Assembly (NCBI RefSeq): GCF_020515625.1
Contig: NZ_JAIWPJ010000002.1
Coordinates: forward strand, 558,001-622,000
Direction of reading: 5' to 3'
Length of the DNA: 64,000 bases
Source: Natrinema amylolyticum
GTDB taxonomy: Archaea > Halobacteriota > Halobacteria > Halobacteriales > Natrialbaceae
In this document: positions 17,267-25,708 of the stretch, in pieces
Layout: each line of letters begins with the position of its first letter
How positions within the stretch are numbered: the first letter of the stretch is position 1
Made by a program: the position numbers and the translations under genes
The notes under the pieces: model-generated
What the model was told of the DNA's origin: nothing
The model's input: the letters and a program-made list of their open reading frames with translations, nothing else
Databases searched by the model: none

Positions 17267-17551
17267 AAACGCTTGCGGTCGCGGATCGAAACGGACGGCG
17301 GAGCGGCGCGTGTGCCAGACGAACGACGCGATGCGACGGGCTCAGTTTCGGTTCGGTTTCGCCGTCGAGAGGATCGGCTGCGATCGGGACGTCGCGGCCG
17401 GGTTCGCCGTCGAGGACGACGGTCCCGGATCCCGTCGAGAGCGACGACTGGGATACCGCGAGGAATCCCTGACACGAGATGCCCGACGACGGCCGGCCCG
17501 ACGACTGATCGTGCGTCAGACGGTCGAAAAACGCGGTATTTGCGGGCGCGA
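17241..17551. other. Intergenic region 3' of thi4
   Basis: 311 bp between the thi4 stop and the start of the archaemetzincin-like gene. Apart from the candidate operator at its left end I see no gene or clear terminator. Confidence 0.5.
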
Positions 17552-18484
17552 TCAGTCGTCCGCCGGCGTCGCCGCGCGCGAGGTGATGTCGACCGGTTCG
17601 GCGTCGATCTCGAGTTCGTCGAGCGCTTCCTGGGCGGCGCGTTTGCCGGAGACGAGCATGGCGCCGAAGGTCGGCCCCATTCGCGGGAGACCGTAGGTGG
17701 TCGCGGTGGCCATCCCGGTAGCGATCAGGCCGTCGTGGACGAGACCGGTGTGTTCGACGACGGCGTCCTCGCTCTTGCCGACCCACATCGAGTCGTGGCC
17801 GGGCGAGTCGTGGCCGGGCGCGCCGTACGTGTCGTCGCCGGTGCTGTCCATCCCGGTTGCCGCTTCCTCGGCGTCGCCGATTCCCGGCGCGTCGAGGACG
17901 CCGCGCTCGTCGAGTTTCTTGACGGCCATCGCCTCGTGGCCGGTCGCGTCGATGACCAGATCGGCCTCGACGGCGATCGGGTCGACGCAGGTGATCTCAC
18001 GCGGGAGCGCGTGGACCGGCGTCCAGTTCATGACGATGCCGCCGACGCGGTGGTCCTCGCGGATGACGATGTCCGTGAACTCGGTCATGTTCTGCATCTT
18101 CGCGCCGGCGTCGCAGGCGGCCTTGATCAGCCCGGAACAGGCCTCGGGACCGTTCGCGACGTAGAGCCCCTCGCTGTCCTGGGACTGCTTGTGCGAGACG
18201 TCGAGTTCGTCGAGGATCTGCTGGGCGGGGTCGCGGACGGTCACCTTGTTCATCAGGAAGCCGCCGAGCCAGAAGCCGCCGCCGAGGTAGTTGTTCTTCT
18301 CGACGACCATGACTTTGACACCGCGCTCGGCGAGTTCCTTTGCGGCCGTCAGCCCCGAGGGGCCACCGCCCACGATGATGACGTCCGAGTCCGAGAAGTC
18401 CATGAACTCCTCGGTCCACTCCTGTCCGATCGCACGGGTGACGTCGGCTTCGCCGACCTGACTGAACTGCTCGAATTCGCTCAT
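17552..18484 (-). CDS. thi4: Thiazole synthase Thi4
   Basis: Thi4 makes the thiazole precursor of thiamine from NAD and glycine. The 310-residue protein has the FAD/NAD-type motif GGGPSG at 39-44, the EKNNYLGGG block and the C-terminal [20 protein letters not shown]. The residue in the sulfur-donor position is Cys166 ([10 protein letters not shown]). Thi4 enzymes with this Cys can supply the sulfur themselves, while many archaeal homologues carry His and use sulfide. A 15-bp in-frame duplication gives [10 protein letters not shown] near residues 222-231. A TATA box 28 bp upstream overlaps a dyad-like candidate operator, so ThiR repression is plausible. Confidence 0.95.
   Translation of the reverse strand: MSEFEQFSQVGEADVTRAIGQEWTEEFMDFSDSDVIIVGGGPSGLTAAKELAERGVKVMVVEKNNYLGGGFWLGGFLMNKVTVRDPAQQILDELDVSHKQSQDSEGLYVANGPEACSGLIKAACDAGAKMQNMTEFTDIVIREDHRVGGIVMNWTPVHALPREITCVDPIAVEADLVIDATGHEAMAVKKLDERGVLDAPGIGDAEEAATGMDSTGDDTYGAPGHDSPGHDSMWVGKSEDAVVEHTGLVHDGLIATGMATATTYGLPRMGPTFGAMLVSGKRAAQEALDELEIDAEPVDITSRAATPADD
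17790..17819. repeat. 15-bp in-frame tandem duplication in thi4
   Basis: gagtcgtggccgggc occurs at 17790-17804 and 17805-17819 without mismatch, duplicating PGHDS in the protein. Confidence 0.95.
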
Positions 18485-18515
18485 ACAACTAAGTAGTACC
18501 ACCAAGTAGTTATAA
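18485..18515 (-). promoter_or_regulatory. thi4 promoter with candidate ThiR operator
   Basis: On the minus strand TTATAA (18510-18515) is 25 nt before the ATG, so the message is probably leaderless. Between them lies an imperfect palindrome with arms AACTA and TAGTT around a GGTGGTAC core. A repressor here would block transcription initiation. The same core precedes the gene at 16473-17240. Assignment to ThiR is inference. Confidence 0.55.
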
Positions 18516-18646
18516 GTCTGTCGTAGCTAGAATTCGTGCTATAATCATCTTTCGTGGGGCTCTCGTGGGAAAATACGCGCTTCGGGCGAGACGGCCGTAT
18601 CACGGCCGCGACTCGAGCAGCGACCGAACGCGGGGAGTCGCGCGGC

Positions 18647-20146
18647 TCAGTCGTCGACGAAATCCGTCTCGCTCTCGCCGCCAGTGGTCGGCTCCCCTCG
18701 AGAATCGCCGCCGCCCGGAGTCCGGGTATCGCTCCCGTCAATGACGCCCTCGGTCCACGTCCCGAGTCGGAACCAGGCGACGGCCACGACGAAGGCGGCG
18801 ATCATGCCGACGGCGAAGGCCCACCAGATCCCCGCGACGCCCCACTCGAGGGCGGCGACCGTCACGCCGATTCCGGGGATCGTCACGGACCACGAAAAGG
18901 CGAGGACGACGACGAGGGGGATCCGGAAGACCCACCGCGAGAGGATCGAGAGGACCATGGCCTCGCGGGTGTTCCCGGCTCCGCGGAACGCGCCCTGGAT
19001 GACCATCACGCCGGCGAACAGCGCCCAGAACGGCGCGGTGATTCGCAGGAAGTCGATGCCCTCGGTGACGACGGCGGGATCGGTGACGAACAGTCGCATG
19101 GCCGCCGCCGGGAACGCGAACAGGACGGCCGCGACGGCGAAGATGCAGACCATCGTCGCCGCGGTGGCCGTTCGCGCGACGGCGACCGCTCGATCGGGCG
19201 TCTCCGCGCCGAGGTTCTGCCCGACGCCGGTCGCCGTCGCTTGGCCGACGGCCCCGGCGACGGCCCACGTGACCGACATCAGTCGGATGCCAATTCCGTA
19301 CGCCGCAGTGGGTGCGGCCCCGAACCGGGCGACGAACCCGGCCATCGCTACCGCCGCGAAGCTGCGCGCCCAGCCGTCGAACGTGGCCGGATAACCGATG
19401 TCGACCAGTCGCTTCAGGAGCGCGAAATCGGGCGCGAGATCGCCGGGGCGGAGCCGAACGCCGAACCGCCCGTCCAATAGGATGGCGATCCCTGCGGCGG
19501 TCGCGAGCCCGCGCGAGAGGAACGTCGCGATGGCCGCTCCTCGAGTCCCCATCGCGGGAAACGGGCCCCAGCCGAGGACGAGGAAGGGATCGAAGACGAC
19601 GTTGAGCCCCGCCGAGACGAACACGAGCCACATCGCCGTCTTCGTGTCGCCTGCGCCCTGCAGCGAGGCACGAAAGGCGAAGAAGAGAAAGGTGAACGGC
19701 AAGGCGAGGAAGATGATCTCGATATAGACCAGCGCCTCGACGAACACCTGTCCGCGAGCGCCGATCAGGGAGAGCAGCGGTCGCCGGGCGGCGTATCCGA
19801 GGACGGCGAGGACGCTCGAGACGGCCATCGTAAGCAGGATCGTCTGGGCGACGACCCGGTCTGCCATCCGGTCGTCGCCGGCGCCGACGTACTGGGAGAC
19901 CAGGGCAATGGTGGCGGCGGTGATCCCCATCGCTGTCGAGACGAACAGCCAAGAGAGGGGAAACATCAGGGAGACGGCGGCGACGGCGTCGCTGCTCACG
20001 CGGCCGACCCAGAACATATCGGCGAGGTTGTAGACGGTCTGGAGCAGGTTCCCCAGGACGAGCGGCCACGCGAGGCGAAGGAGTTTGGGGGAGATCGCCC
20101 CCGACGTCATGTCGACGCGCTTGCGGTCCCGATCCGTCGCTGCCAC
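18647..20146 (-). CDS. MATE-family efflux transporter
   Basis: This 499-residue, twelve-helix multidrug and toxin extrusion protein exports cationic drugs or metabolites in exchange for Na+ or H+. Family features include LAWPLVLGNLLQTVYNLADMF, the loop VGRVSSDAVAAVSL and FRASLQGAGDTKTAMW, with the matching second-half FRGAGNTREAM. Length is normal. The start is GTG at 20146; ATG at 20110 is an alternative. The last 35 residues are a hydrophilic acidic tail. It is 162 bp upstream of thi4 in the genome order but is read on the same strand as a separate unit. Confidence 0.93.
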   Translation of the reverse strand: MAATDRDRKRVDMTSGAISPKLLRLAWPLVLGNLLQTVYNLADMFWVGRVSSDAVAAVSLMFPLSWLFVSTAMGITAATIALVSQYVGAGDDRMADRVVAQTILLTMAVSSVLAVLGYAARRPLLSLIGARGQVFVEALVYIEIIFLALPFTFLFFAFRASLQGAGDTKTAMWLVFVSAGLNVVFDPFLVLGWGPFPAMGTRGAAIATFLSRGLATAAGIAILLDGRFGVRLRPGDLAPDFALLKRLVDIGYPATFDGWARSFAAVAMAGFVARFGAAPTAAYGIGIRLMSVTWAVAGAVGQATATGVGQNLGAETPDRAVAVARTATAATMVCIFAVAAVLFAFPAAAMRLFVTDPAVVTEGIDFLRITAPFWALFAGVMVIQGAFRGAGNTREAMVLSILSRWVFRIPLVVVLAFSWSVTIPGIGVTVAALEWGVAGIWWAFAVGMIAAFVVAVAWFRLGTWTEGVIDGSDTRTPGGGDSRGEPTTGGESETDFVDD

Positions 20147-20366
20147 GAGTGACTCTCGGTGGACTCTCGCTCGGGCGCGATAAAAGGCCTCGGCTCGCTG
20201 GCGCGGGTTGCCGGCACTCGTACGCGATCAGTCACTGCGATGGACACGGGCAGAAACCGTTAGCCGTCGCTCGAGCGGTCAGCGAACGGCTCACACTGAC
20301 AGTGAATTTCCGAATTTTCCACACTGGGTTACTATGCGCCTTCGTGTCGTCGGTCCGACGAGAACG

Positions 20367-21728
20367 ATGGTAGCTAGCAATCACCAACGGTTCGAACCGA
20401 ACCGACGGCGCGTTCTCGGGGGGCTTGGAACCGGGATTGTGGGAGCAATTGGCGGCTGCGTCGACGACGTGACGGCCGACGACGAACGCGAGCCGACCTT
20501 CGATCACCCAGATACCGTCCCCATCGACGACCCGTTCACGCTCGAGATCGGCGGACTACCGACGGATACCGACGTCGAGGTCGTCGCGACAGTCGAGGAC
20601 GGCCGCGGTGTGTCTTGGTCGGCGAGCGCAACGTACGACGTGACGGATGGAACGATCGATCTCGATGCCGATGTTCCGATAGCGGGCGATTACGACGTGG
20701 CCGACACCATGCGATTGATTCAGCACATGGAACCGGCGACCGATAGCCGAGCGCCGTACGTTCCGCGACCGGAGGAACGCCTCTCCGTGGAGGTGGCCAC
20801 CGACGAGGCCGTCGTCGGCTCGACGACGGTCACGCGACCCTTCGGGGACCCCGGCGTCACCGCTACCGAATTCGATCACGAGCGGCTCGTCGGCGAGGTC
20901 TTCGAACCACCGGGAACGGAACCCGCGCCCGCCGTCGTCGCGCTGCACGGATCCAGAGGCGAACCGGCGACCGGGATGGCACGGCTGCTCGCGTCGAACG
21001 GATTCGTCGCGCTCGCGCTCCAGTATTTCGGCGCCGACGGGCTACCGTCGGAACTCGTCGAGGTACCGGTCGAGTTCGTCGACGAGGCGGCGTCGTGGCT
21101 CCTCGAGCACGAGCGGGTCGCGGGCTCGCAGGTCGGTCTCATCGGCGGCTCCAAGGGCGGGGAACTCGCGCTGCTGGCCGGGAGTCAGTTCGACTCGATC
21201 GGTGCCGTCGTCGGGATCAGCGCGAGCGGCGTCGCCTGGGAAGGGGTCTCGATGACGGACGTCTCTCCCGGCCCGTCTTGGACGCTCGAGGGCGAACCCG
21301 TTCCGTACGTCCCGTACGCCGACGATCCGTCCGTTCGGGACCGGAGCCCGCCCTTCGAATTCGAACCGCTGTACGTTGCATCGTTCGATGCGGCGTCCGA
21401 CGAAGAGATCGACGACGCGACGATCCCCGTCGAGGAGATCGACGGTCCCGTGTTACTCGTTTCCGGCGGTGCAGACAGGCTGTGGAACGCCGTCGAACTG
21501 TCGGCGGTCGCGATCGACCGACTCGAGGCCCACGGCGACGACGCTGAGTACGACCATCTGGTCTTCGAGGATGCGGGCCACGCGATCCAATTTCCCTACG
21601 TGCCGACCGCAAATCGGCGCGTGATTCGGCCGTACGTGCTCGGCGGGACACCAGCGGGATACGCGGAAGCGGACGCCGAGCACTGGCCGCGGGCGCTCGA
21701 GACGTTGCGACGACGGGAGCGTTCGTAA
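20367..21728 (+). CDS. Tat lipoprotein hydrolase of the acyl-CoA thioester hydrolase/BAAT type
   Basis: The 453-residue exported hydrolase has a twin-arginine signal NRRRVLGGLGTG with lipobox IGGC, making Cys31 the lipid site. An N-terminal beta-sandwich (about 45-165) resembles the acyl-CoA thioester hydrolase/bile-acid-CoA N-acyltransferase domain, followed by an alpha/beta-hydrolase domain. The nucleophile is Ser262 in IGGSKGGE. The acid and histidine are likely Asp in SGGADRLWN and His in EDAGHAIQFPY. In BAAT enzymes the nucleophile is often Cys; here it is Ser, so a hydrolase is more likely. Start 20367 is chosen over 20334 and 20208 for a compact signal peptide. Confidence 0.8.
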   Translation: MVASNHQRFEPNRRRVLGGLGTGIVGAIGGCVDDVTADDEREPTFDHPDTVPIDDPFTLEIGGLPTDTDVEVVATVEDGRGVSWSASATYDVTDGTIDLDADVPIAGDYDVADTMRLIQHMEPATDSRAPYVPRPEERLSVEVATDEAVVGSTTVTRPFGDPGVTATEFDHERLVGEVFEPPGTEPAPAVVALHGSRGEPATGMARLLASNGFVALALQYFGADGLPSELVEVPVEFVDEAASWLLEHERVAGSQVGLIGGSKGGELALLAGSQFDSIGAVVGISASGVAWEGVSMTDVSPGPSWTLEGEPVPYVPYADDPSVRDRSPPFEFEPLYVASFDAASDEEIDDATIPVEEIDGPVLLVSGGADRLWNAVELSAVAIDRLEAHGDDAEYDHLVFEDAGHAIQFPYVPTANRRVIRPYVLGGTPAGYAEADAEHWPRALETLRRRERS

Positions 21729-21810
21729 GCGTTTGACGAACGCGCGCGACGCCTGCGTGAGCCCGCGACCGCACGCACACCCGCGCTGTCTGTCGGTTTT
21801 GGCGAAAACG

Positions 21811-21818
21811 TTATCAAC
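21811..21818 (+). promoter_or_regulatory. TATA-like box upstream of topA
   Basis: TTATCAAC, centred about 27 bp before an ATG at 21841 and 88 bp before the topA start. The spacing fits a transcript whose first codon is the AUG of a short upstream frame. Confidence 0.4.
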
Positions 21819-21840
21819 AACTCACTCGTACCGGGCCACG

Positions 21841-21912
21841 ATGAACGACACTCGTCCGCGACCACGGAGACCGGACGCTCGAGAAGCGGGAGGTGGTCCC
21901 CGGTGGAGCTGA
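21841..21912 (+). CDS. Possible upstream short ORF overlapping topA
   Basis: A 23-codon frame, MNDTRPRPRRPDAREAGGGPRWS, begins at the position where a leaderless mRNA would start and ends with TGA 10 nt inside topA, in a different frame. It spans the topA Shine-Dalgarno site, so its translation could couple to or compete with topA initiation. Too short to judge as a protein; it is listed for its position. Confidence 0.3.
   Translation: MNDTRPRPRRPDAREAGGGPRWS
21888..21895 (+). promoter_or_regulatory. Shine-Dalgarno of topA
   Basis: GGAGGTGG, 7 nt before the GTG at 21903. It supports the GTG start, which gives the conserved MELIITEKDNAARRIA opening. Confidence 0.7.
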
Positions 21913-24386
21913 TCATCACGGAGAAGGACAACGCGGCCCGCCGGATCGCCGACATCCTGAGCGGCGGGACCTACGACTCGAGTCGCGAGAACGGAGTCAA
22001 CGTCTACGAGTGGGGCGGAAAGCGCTGCGTGGGGCTGTCGGGCCACGTCGTCGGCGTCGACTTCCCCTCCGAATACTCCGACTGGCGGGACGTCGAGCCG
22101 GTCGAGTTGATCGACGCGAACGTCGAGAAGACGGCGACGAAGGAGAACATCGTCGCGACGTTGCGATTGCTGTCCCGGCGCGCACAGCGCGTGACGATCG
22201 CGACCGACTACGACCGCGAGGGCGAACTGATCGGCAAGGAGGCCTACGATATCGTCCGCAACGTCGACGAGGACGTGCCGATTCGCCGGGTTCGGTTCTC
22301 CTCGATCACGGAAAACGAGGTCCAGAGCGCGTTCGACGAACCCGACGAACTCGACTTCGATCTCGCGGCCGCCGGCGAGGCCCGCCAGATCATCGACCTG
22401 ATTTGGGGGGCTGCGCTCACCCGCTATCTCTCCCTGTCGGCGGGCCAACTCGGCGACGACTTCATCTCCGTCGGCCGGGTGCAGTCGCCGACCCTCAAAC
22501 TGATCGTCGACCGCGAGCGCGAGATTCAGGCCTTCGAGCCCGAGGACTACTGGGAGCTGTTCGCGGATCTGACGAAGGACGAGACGGCCTTCGAAGCGCA
22601 GTACTTCTACCGCGACGAGGACGACAACGAGGCCGAACGCGTCTGGGAGGAGGCCACCGCGGACGAGGTCTACGAGACGCTCGCCGACCGCGATGCCGCA
22701 ACGGTCGTCGACGTCAACCGGCGGACCCGCACCGACACGCCGCCGGAGCCGTTCAACACGACCCAGTTCATCCGCGCGGCGGGCGCCATCGGCTACTCGG
22801 CCAAGCGAGCGATGTCGATCGCCGAGGACCTCTACACCGCCGGCTACATCACCTATCCGCGGACCGACAACACCGTCTACCCCGACGATCTCGACCCCGA
22901 GGAACTCTTAGACGAGTTCGTCAGCCATCCGTCGCTCGGCGAGAGCGCCGAGTCGCTGCTCGAGGCCGACGAGATCGTCCCCACCGAGGGCGACGAGGAG
23001 ACGACCGACCACCCGCCGATTCACCCGACGGGCGAGATCCCGAGCCGCGGCGGCGACGTCAGCGACGACGAGTGGGAGGTCTACGAGCTCGTTGTCCGGC
23101 GGTTCTACGCGACCGTCGCCGACGCCGCGGTCTGGGAACACCTCAAGGTCGTCGCCGAAGTCGACGATCACCGGCTCAAGTCCAACGGCAAGCGCCTCGT
23201 CGAGCCCGGCTACCACGACGTCTATCCGTACTTCAGTACGACGGAGAACTACGTCCCCGACGTCGACGAGGGCGAGGAACTGGCGCTCTCCGACGTCGAA
23301 CTCGAGGACAAACAGACCCAGCCACCGCGGCGATACGGCCAGTCGCGGCTCATCGAGACGATGGAGGACATGGGGATCGGCACGAAGTCGACGCGTCACA
23401 ACACCCTCGAGAAGCTGTACGATCGGGGCTACATCGAGAGCGATCCGCCGCGGCCGACGAAGCTCGCGATGGCCGTCGTCGACGCGGCCGAGAACTACGC
23501 CGACCGGATCGTCAGCGAGGAGATGACCGCCCAGCTCGAGGCCGACATGGACGCCATCGCCAGCGGCGAGGCCACCCTCGACGACGTCACCGATGAGTCC
23601 CGGGAGATGCTCGAGGAGATCTTCGCGAACCTCGCCGACTCGCGCGACGAGATCGGCGACCACCTCCGCAAGTCGCTGAAAGACGACAAGCGGCTGGGGC
23701 CGTGTCCCGAGTGCGGCGAGGACCTGCTCGTGCGCCGGAGCCGCCACGGCTCGTACTTCATCGGCTGCGACGGCTACCCCGACTGCGAGAACACGCTGCC
23801 GCTGCCCTCGACCGGCAAGCCGCTCATCCTCGAGGAGGAGTGCGAGGAGCACGGCCTGAACGAGGTCAAGATGCTCGCGGGCCGGCAGACGTTCGTCCAC
23901 GGCTGTCCGCTCTGTAAGGCCGAGGACGCCGGCGAGGGGCCGGTGCTGGGCGACTGTCCGGACTGCGGCGAGGAACACGGGGGCGAGTTGGCGGTCAAGA
24001 CCCTCCAGAGCGGCTCCCGGCTGGTCGGCTGTACGCGCTACCCCGACTGCGAGTACTCGCTGCCCCTGCCCCGGCGGGGCGATATCGAGGTCACCGACGA
24101 GCACTGCGACGAACACGAACTCCCCGAGATCGTCGTCCACAGCGGCGACGAGCCCTGGGAACTGGGTTGTCCAATCTGTAACTATCAGGAGTTCCAGGCC
24201 CGCGAGAGCGAGTCGGGCTCGGACCTCGAGGCGCTCGACGGGGTCGGCGCGAAGACCGTCGAGAAGCTCGCCGACGCGGGGATCGAGGACCTCGAGGACC
24301 TGACCGAGGCCGATCCCGACACCGTCGCGTCGGACGTCGAGGGCGTCAGCGCCGATCGCATCCGGAGCTGGCAGGCGAAGGCGTAG
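21903..24386 (+). CDS. topA: DNA topoisomerase I (type IA)
   Basis: Relaxes negative supercoils by single-strand passage; 827 residues. The Toprim domain opens with LIITEKDNAARRIA and contains the acidic DYDREGE motif. The catalytic tyrosine is Tyr318 in GYITYPRTDN. The C-terminus holds zinc-ribbon units of topoisomerase type (CPECGEDLLVRRSRHGSYFIGCDGYPDC, and later CPDCGEE ... GCTRYPDC), a degenerate one, and a helix-hairpin-helix (LDGVGAKTVEKLADAGIEDL) at the end. A GTG start with a strong Shine-Dalgarno site is used. It ends 2 bp before the convergent APC gene. Confidence 0.97.
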   Translation: MELIITEKDNAARRIADILSGGTYDSSRENGVNVYEWGGKRCVGLSGHVVGVDFPSEYSDWRDVEPVELIDANVEKTATKENIVATLRLLSRRAQRVTIATDYDREGELIGKEAYDIVRNVDEDVPIRRVRFSSITENEVQSAFDEPDELDFDLAAAGEARQIIDLIWGAALTRYLSLSAGQLGDDFISVGRVQSPTLKLIVDREREIQAFEPEDYWELFADLTKDETAFEAQYFYRDEDDNEAERVWEEATADEVYETLADRDAATVVDVNRRTRTDTPPEPFNTTQFIRAAGAIGYSAKRAMSIAEDLYTAGYITYPRTDNTVYPDDLDPEELLDEFVSHPSLGESAESLLEADEIVPTEGDEETTDHPPIHPTGEIPSRGGDVSDDEWEVYELVVRRFYATVADAAVWEHLKVVAEVDDHRLKSNGKRLVEPGYHDVYPYFSTTENYVPDVDEGEELALSDVELEDKQTQPPRRYGQSRLIETMEDMGIGTKSTRHNTLEKLYDRGYIESDPPRPTKLAMAVVDAAENYADRIVSEEMTAQLEADMDAIASGEATLDDVTDESREMLEEIFANLADSRDEIGDHLRKSLKDDKRLGPCPECGEDLLVRRSRHGSYFIGCDGYPDCENTLPLPSTGKPLILEEECEEHGLNEVKMLAGRQTFVHGCPLCKAEDAGEGPVLGDCPDCGEEHGGELAVKTLQSGSRLVGCTRYPDCEYSLPLPRRGDIEVTDEHCDEHELPEIVVHSGDEPWELGCPICNYQEFQARESESGSDLEALDGVGAKTVEKLADAGIEDLEDLTEADPDTVASDVEGVSADRIRSWQAKA

Positions 24387-24388
24387 GA

Positions 24389-25708
24389 TCAGACCCGTTT
24401 TTCGACCTGTCGGATCCCTTCCGAGAGCGCCCGTCGTTTGAAGTACATCGCTTCGACCGCGAATACCACCGCCGCGATGACGACGACCAGCCAGAAGACC
24501 GCGGGCAGTTGCGAGTAGAGGTACCACGTCAGCATGACGAAGAACGCGGCCGAGCCGACGACGCCGAGCAGCGGCGGGATCGGGTTGACGTCGACCGCGT
24601 CGGAATCGCGCATCGTCAGTGCGAGCGCGCTCATCGCGCCGAAGACGACGATGAAGGCCAGCGAGGCGAACTCCACGACGGCCTCGAGGCTGCCGAGGAC
24701 GGTGAACGCGGCCGTCAGGAGGCCGATGACGATCACGGTTCGTTTCGGGGCGGCGTCGGCGTCGGGGTCGCCCATCTCGTGGGGCAAGATGTCGTCACCG
24801 ATCAGGTTCTTGGCGAAGATGGCCTCGCTGAACAGTGTCGAGTTGATCGCGCTGGCCGTCGAGATGAGGCCGGCGAGGCCGACCGCGAGCGCGAGCCACT
24901 TCGAGATGAGCAGTGCGCCGTAGAGCAGCGCGGGTTCGGGCTGGGCGGCGACGACCTCCTCGGGGAGGAGGGTCGTGATCACGAACCCGACGAGAACGTA
25001 GATGGCCGCCGCAATCGGGATCGAGACGAACACGCCCTTCGCGAGCGTCTCGTCCGGATCCTCGAACTGCTCCTGGTCGTAGAACAGCAGTTGCCATCCC
25101 TCGAAGGAGACGAAGCCGACGGAGGCCGCGAGGATGGGATTGATTCCGAACTCTGAGAAGCCGAGTCGCAGTTGGTAGTTCGCAGCGCCGTACCACAGAC
25201 CGATCAGGCCGAACGCGGCGATGATGCCCGCCTGTACGAACACGAGGTACCGTTCGACCGCCGCCGACGATCCCGCGCCGAGGAGGTTCAACCCGACGAA
25301 GACCGCGAGCACGCCGACAGAGAGGAACTGCCGGATCGGCAGCCCCCAGACGTACTCGTAGCCGATCAGCATCTGCCCGTACATGCCGAACGCGTAGGCG
25401 TACATCGCCATCGTCCCGATATACCCGACGACGAGCGTCCAGCCGACTACGCCCGCGATCGTCGATCTCCCCGTCAGTTCCTCGATGTACGTGACCGAGC
25501 CGCCGTCGCTGTCGGTCGCGTCGTTCAATTTGACGTACGAGTAGGCACAGCACAGGACGACGACGGTCGCGAGACTGTAAGCGAACCACGTCAGGATCCC
25601 CGCGGCGGCCACGACGATGCCGATCGCCGCGTAGATCCCGCCGCCGACGATGCCGCCGACGCCGAGCGCAACGGCCGTTCCGAGCCCGAATCCGCTCTCC
25701 TCGCTCAT
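24389..25708 (-). CDS. APC-family permease
   Basis: The 439-residue amino acid/polyamine/organocation transporter has about twelve helices. The first helix has the conserved unwound motif GVGGIVGGGIYAAIG, which binds the substrate backbone in this superfamily. Other features are FVSFEGWQLLFYD in helix 6 and the STASAINSTLF segment. The ATG at 25708 overlaps the stop of the upstream solute-binding lipoprotein by 4 bp, so the two are translationally coupled. No ABC permease or ATPase is present nearby. Substrate is unknown; an amino acid, amine or peptide fragment is likely. Confidence 0.9.
   Translation of the reverse strand: MSEESGFGLGTAVALGVGGIVGGGIYAAIGIVVAAAGILTWFAYSLATVVVLCCAYSYVKLNDATDSDGGSVTYIEELTGRSTIAGVVGWTLVVGYIGTMAMYAYAFGMYGQMLIGYEYVWGLPIRQFLSVGVLAVFVGLNLLGAGSSAAVERYLVFVQAGIIAAFGLIGLWYGAANYQLRLGFSEFGINPILAASVGFVSFEGWQLLFYDQEQFEDPDETLAKGVFVSIPIAAAIYVLVGFVITTLLPEEVVAAQPEPALLYGALLISKWLALAVGLAGLISTASAINSTLFSEAIFAKNLIGDDILPHEMGDPDADAAPKRTVIVIGLLTAAFTVLGSLEAVVEFASLAFIVVFGAMSALALTMRDSDAVDVNPIPPLLGVVGSAAFFVMLTWYLYSQLPAVFWLVVVIAAVVFAVEAMYFKRRALSEGIRQVEKRV

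Noticed and set aside
22908-24527. 539-codon antisense frame over topA
   Set aside because: Leu/Val/Arg-rich shadow produced by the third-position GC bias of topA.
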